DNA of 6,517 bases from the NCBI GenBank assembly GCA_020056205.1, contig JAGVIF010000293.1:1-6517 (forward strand), in the 5' to 3' direction. A program made the translations under genes and the position numbers. This DNA comes from Lentisphaeria bacterium (GTDB lineage: Bacteria; Verrucomicrobiota; Lentisphaeria; Victivallales; GWF2-50-93). Position 1 is the stretch's first letter, and every line of letters begins with the position of its first letter. Below, piece after piece: positions 6,439 to 6,517 of this stretch. The notes under the pieces are model-generated. The model saw nothing but the letters and a program-made list of their open reading frames with translations. It had not been told where the DNA came from and did not search any database.

Positions 6439-6515
6439 GAACACCCAATATCCAACACTCAATCTCCAACCGACGAAGGACAGAAATAAACTTGGACATT
6501 GGATATTCCGTGTTC
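6439..6515. repeat. Imperfect 17-bp inverted repeat with GGATATT-like motifs
   Basis: The left arm 6439-6455 (GAACACCCAATATCCAA) and right arm 6499-6515 are reverse complements at 15 of 17 positions, mismatching only at the central CC/GG dinucleotide, and are separated by 43 nt. Related short words (CCAACACTC, CAATCTCC, TTGGACATTGG) fill the interior, suggesting a loosely periodic element. The arms could be ends of a small palindromic element that may continue past the window. Confidence 0.55.
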
Positions 6516-6517
6516 GT

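Larger units (their letters stand above)
6201..6517. other. Non-coding region upstream of the sugar operon
   Basis: This 317-nt stretch holds no convincing gene. Short frames on both strands cross the repeats and resemble nothing I recognise. The part nearest the dehydrogenase gene (about 6201-6315) is AT-rich and should contain the operon promoter. A weak candidate on the minus strand is TTGAAC (6254-6249) with TACATT (6229-6224), but the 19-nt spacing makes it doubtful. Beyond 6320 lie GC-rich hairpins and a terminal inverted repeat, listed separately. Confidence 0.6.

Noticed and set aside
6251..6499. 82-codon frame on the minus strand in the right non-coding region
   Set aside because: It is built from the hairpin and GGATATT-like repeats, has no recognisable domain and no ribosome site that I can see.

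Overview
All recognisable genes in this window are on the minus strand, so the layout reads from right to left. The window suggests an uncultured bacterium. Gene starts mostly carry purine-rich Shine-Dalgarno sequences and genes are tightly packed. The non-coding ends hold GC-rich hairpin units and loose copies of a GGATATT-like motif; I associate such repeats with uncultivated PVC- or Omnitrophota-like genomes, but that is an impression, not a search result, and the sequence does not fix the phylum.

Region 1 (6517-6201) is non-coding. It holds an imperfect 17-bp inverted repeat at the window edge, a GC-rich block with a twice-repeated 16-mer and two hairpins, and a set of short direct and inverted repeats in AT-rich DNA just upstream of the first gene.

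Region 2 (6200-3415) is a two-gene nucleotide-sugar cassette. The first gene is a natural-looking fusion of a Gfo/Idh/MocA dehydrogenase (WbpB-like) with a left-handed beta-helix N-acetyltransferase (WbpD-like). It overlaps by 4 nt (ATGA) a DegT/DnrJ/EryC1 aminotransferase (WbpE-like). Together they would perform 3-oxidation, 3-transamination and 3-N-acetylation of UDP-GlcNAc uronic acid, giving UDP-GlcNAc(3NAc)A, a precursor for O-antigen or other surface polysaccharide. WbpA and WbpI equivalents are not in the window.

Region 3 (3387-1) is a restriction-modification operon starting 27 nt after the aminotransferase with no visible terminator between. It encodes a PD-(D/E)xK nuclease domain (HsdR N-terminal type), an N6-adenine methyltransferase (HsdM), a Bro-N/DinD-like protein, and the start of a specificity subunit (HsdS). 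The nuclease and methyltransferase parts look like one fused gene split by a frameshift near 2825-2830. HsdS-like sequence stops after about 107 residues at about position 95, where base composition also changes and a hairpin-bearing segment begins. No translocase (helicase) is present in the window. If intact, nuclease-methyltransferase fusion plus separate S resembles BcgI-type (type IIB) organisation, or it is part of a type I system whose HsdR lies beyond the left edge. As given, the locus shows two independent signs of breakage.
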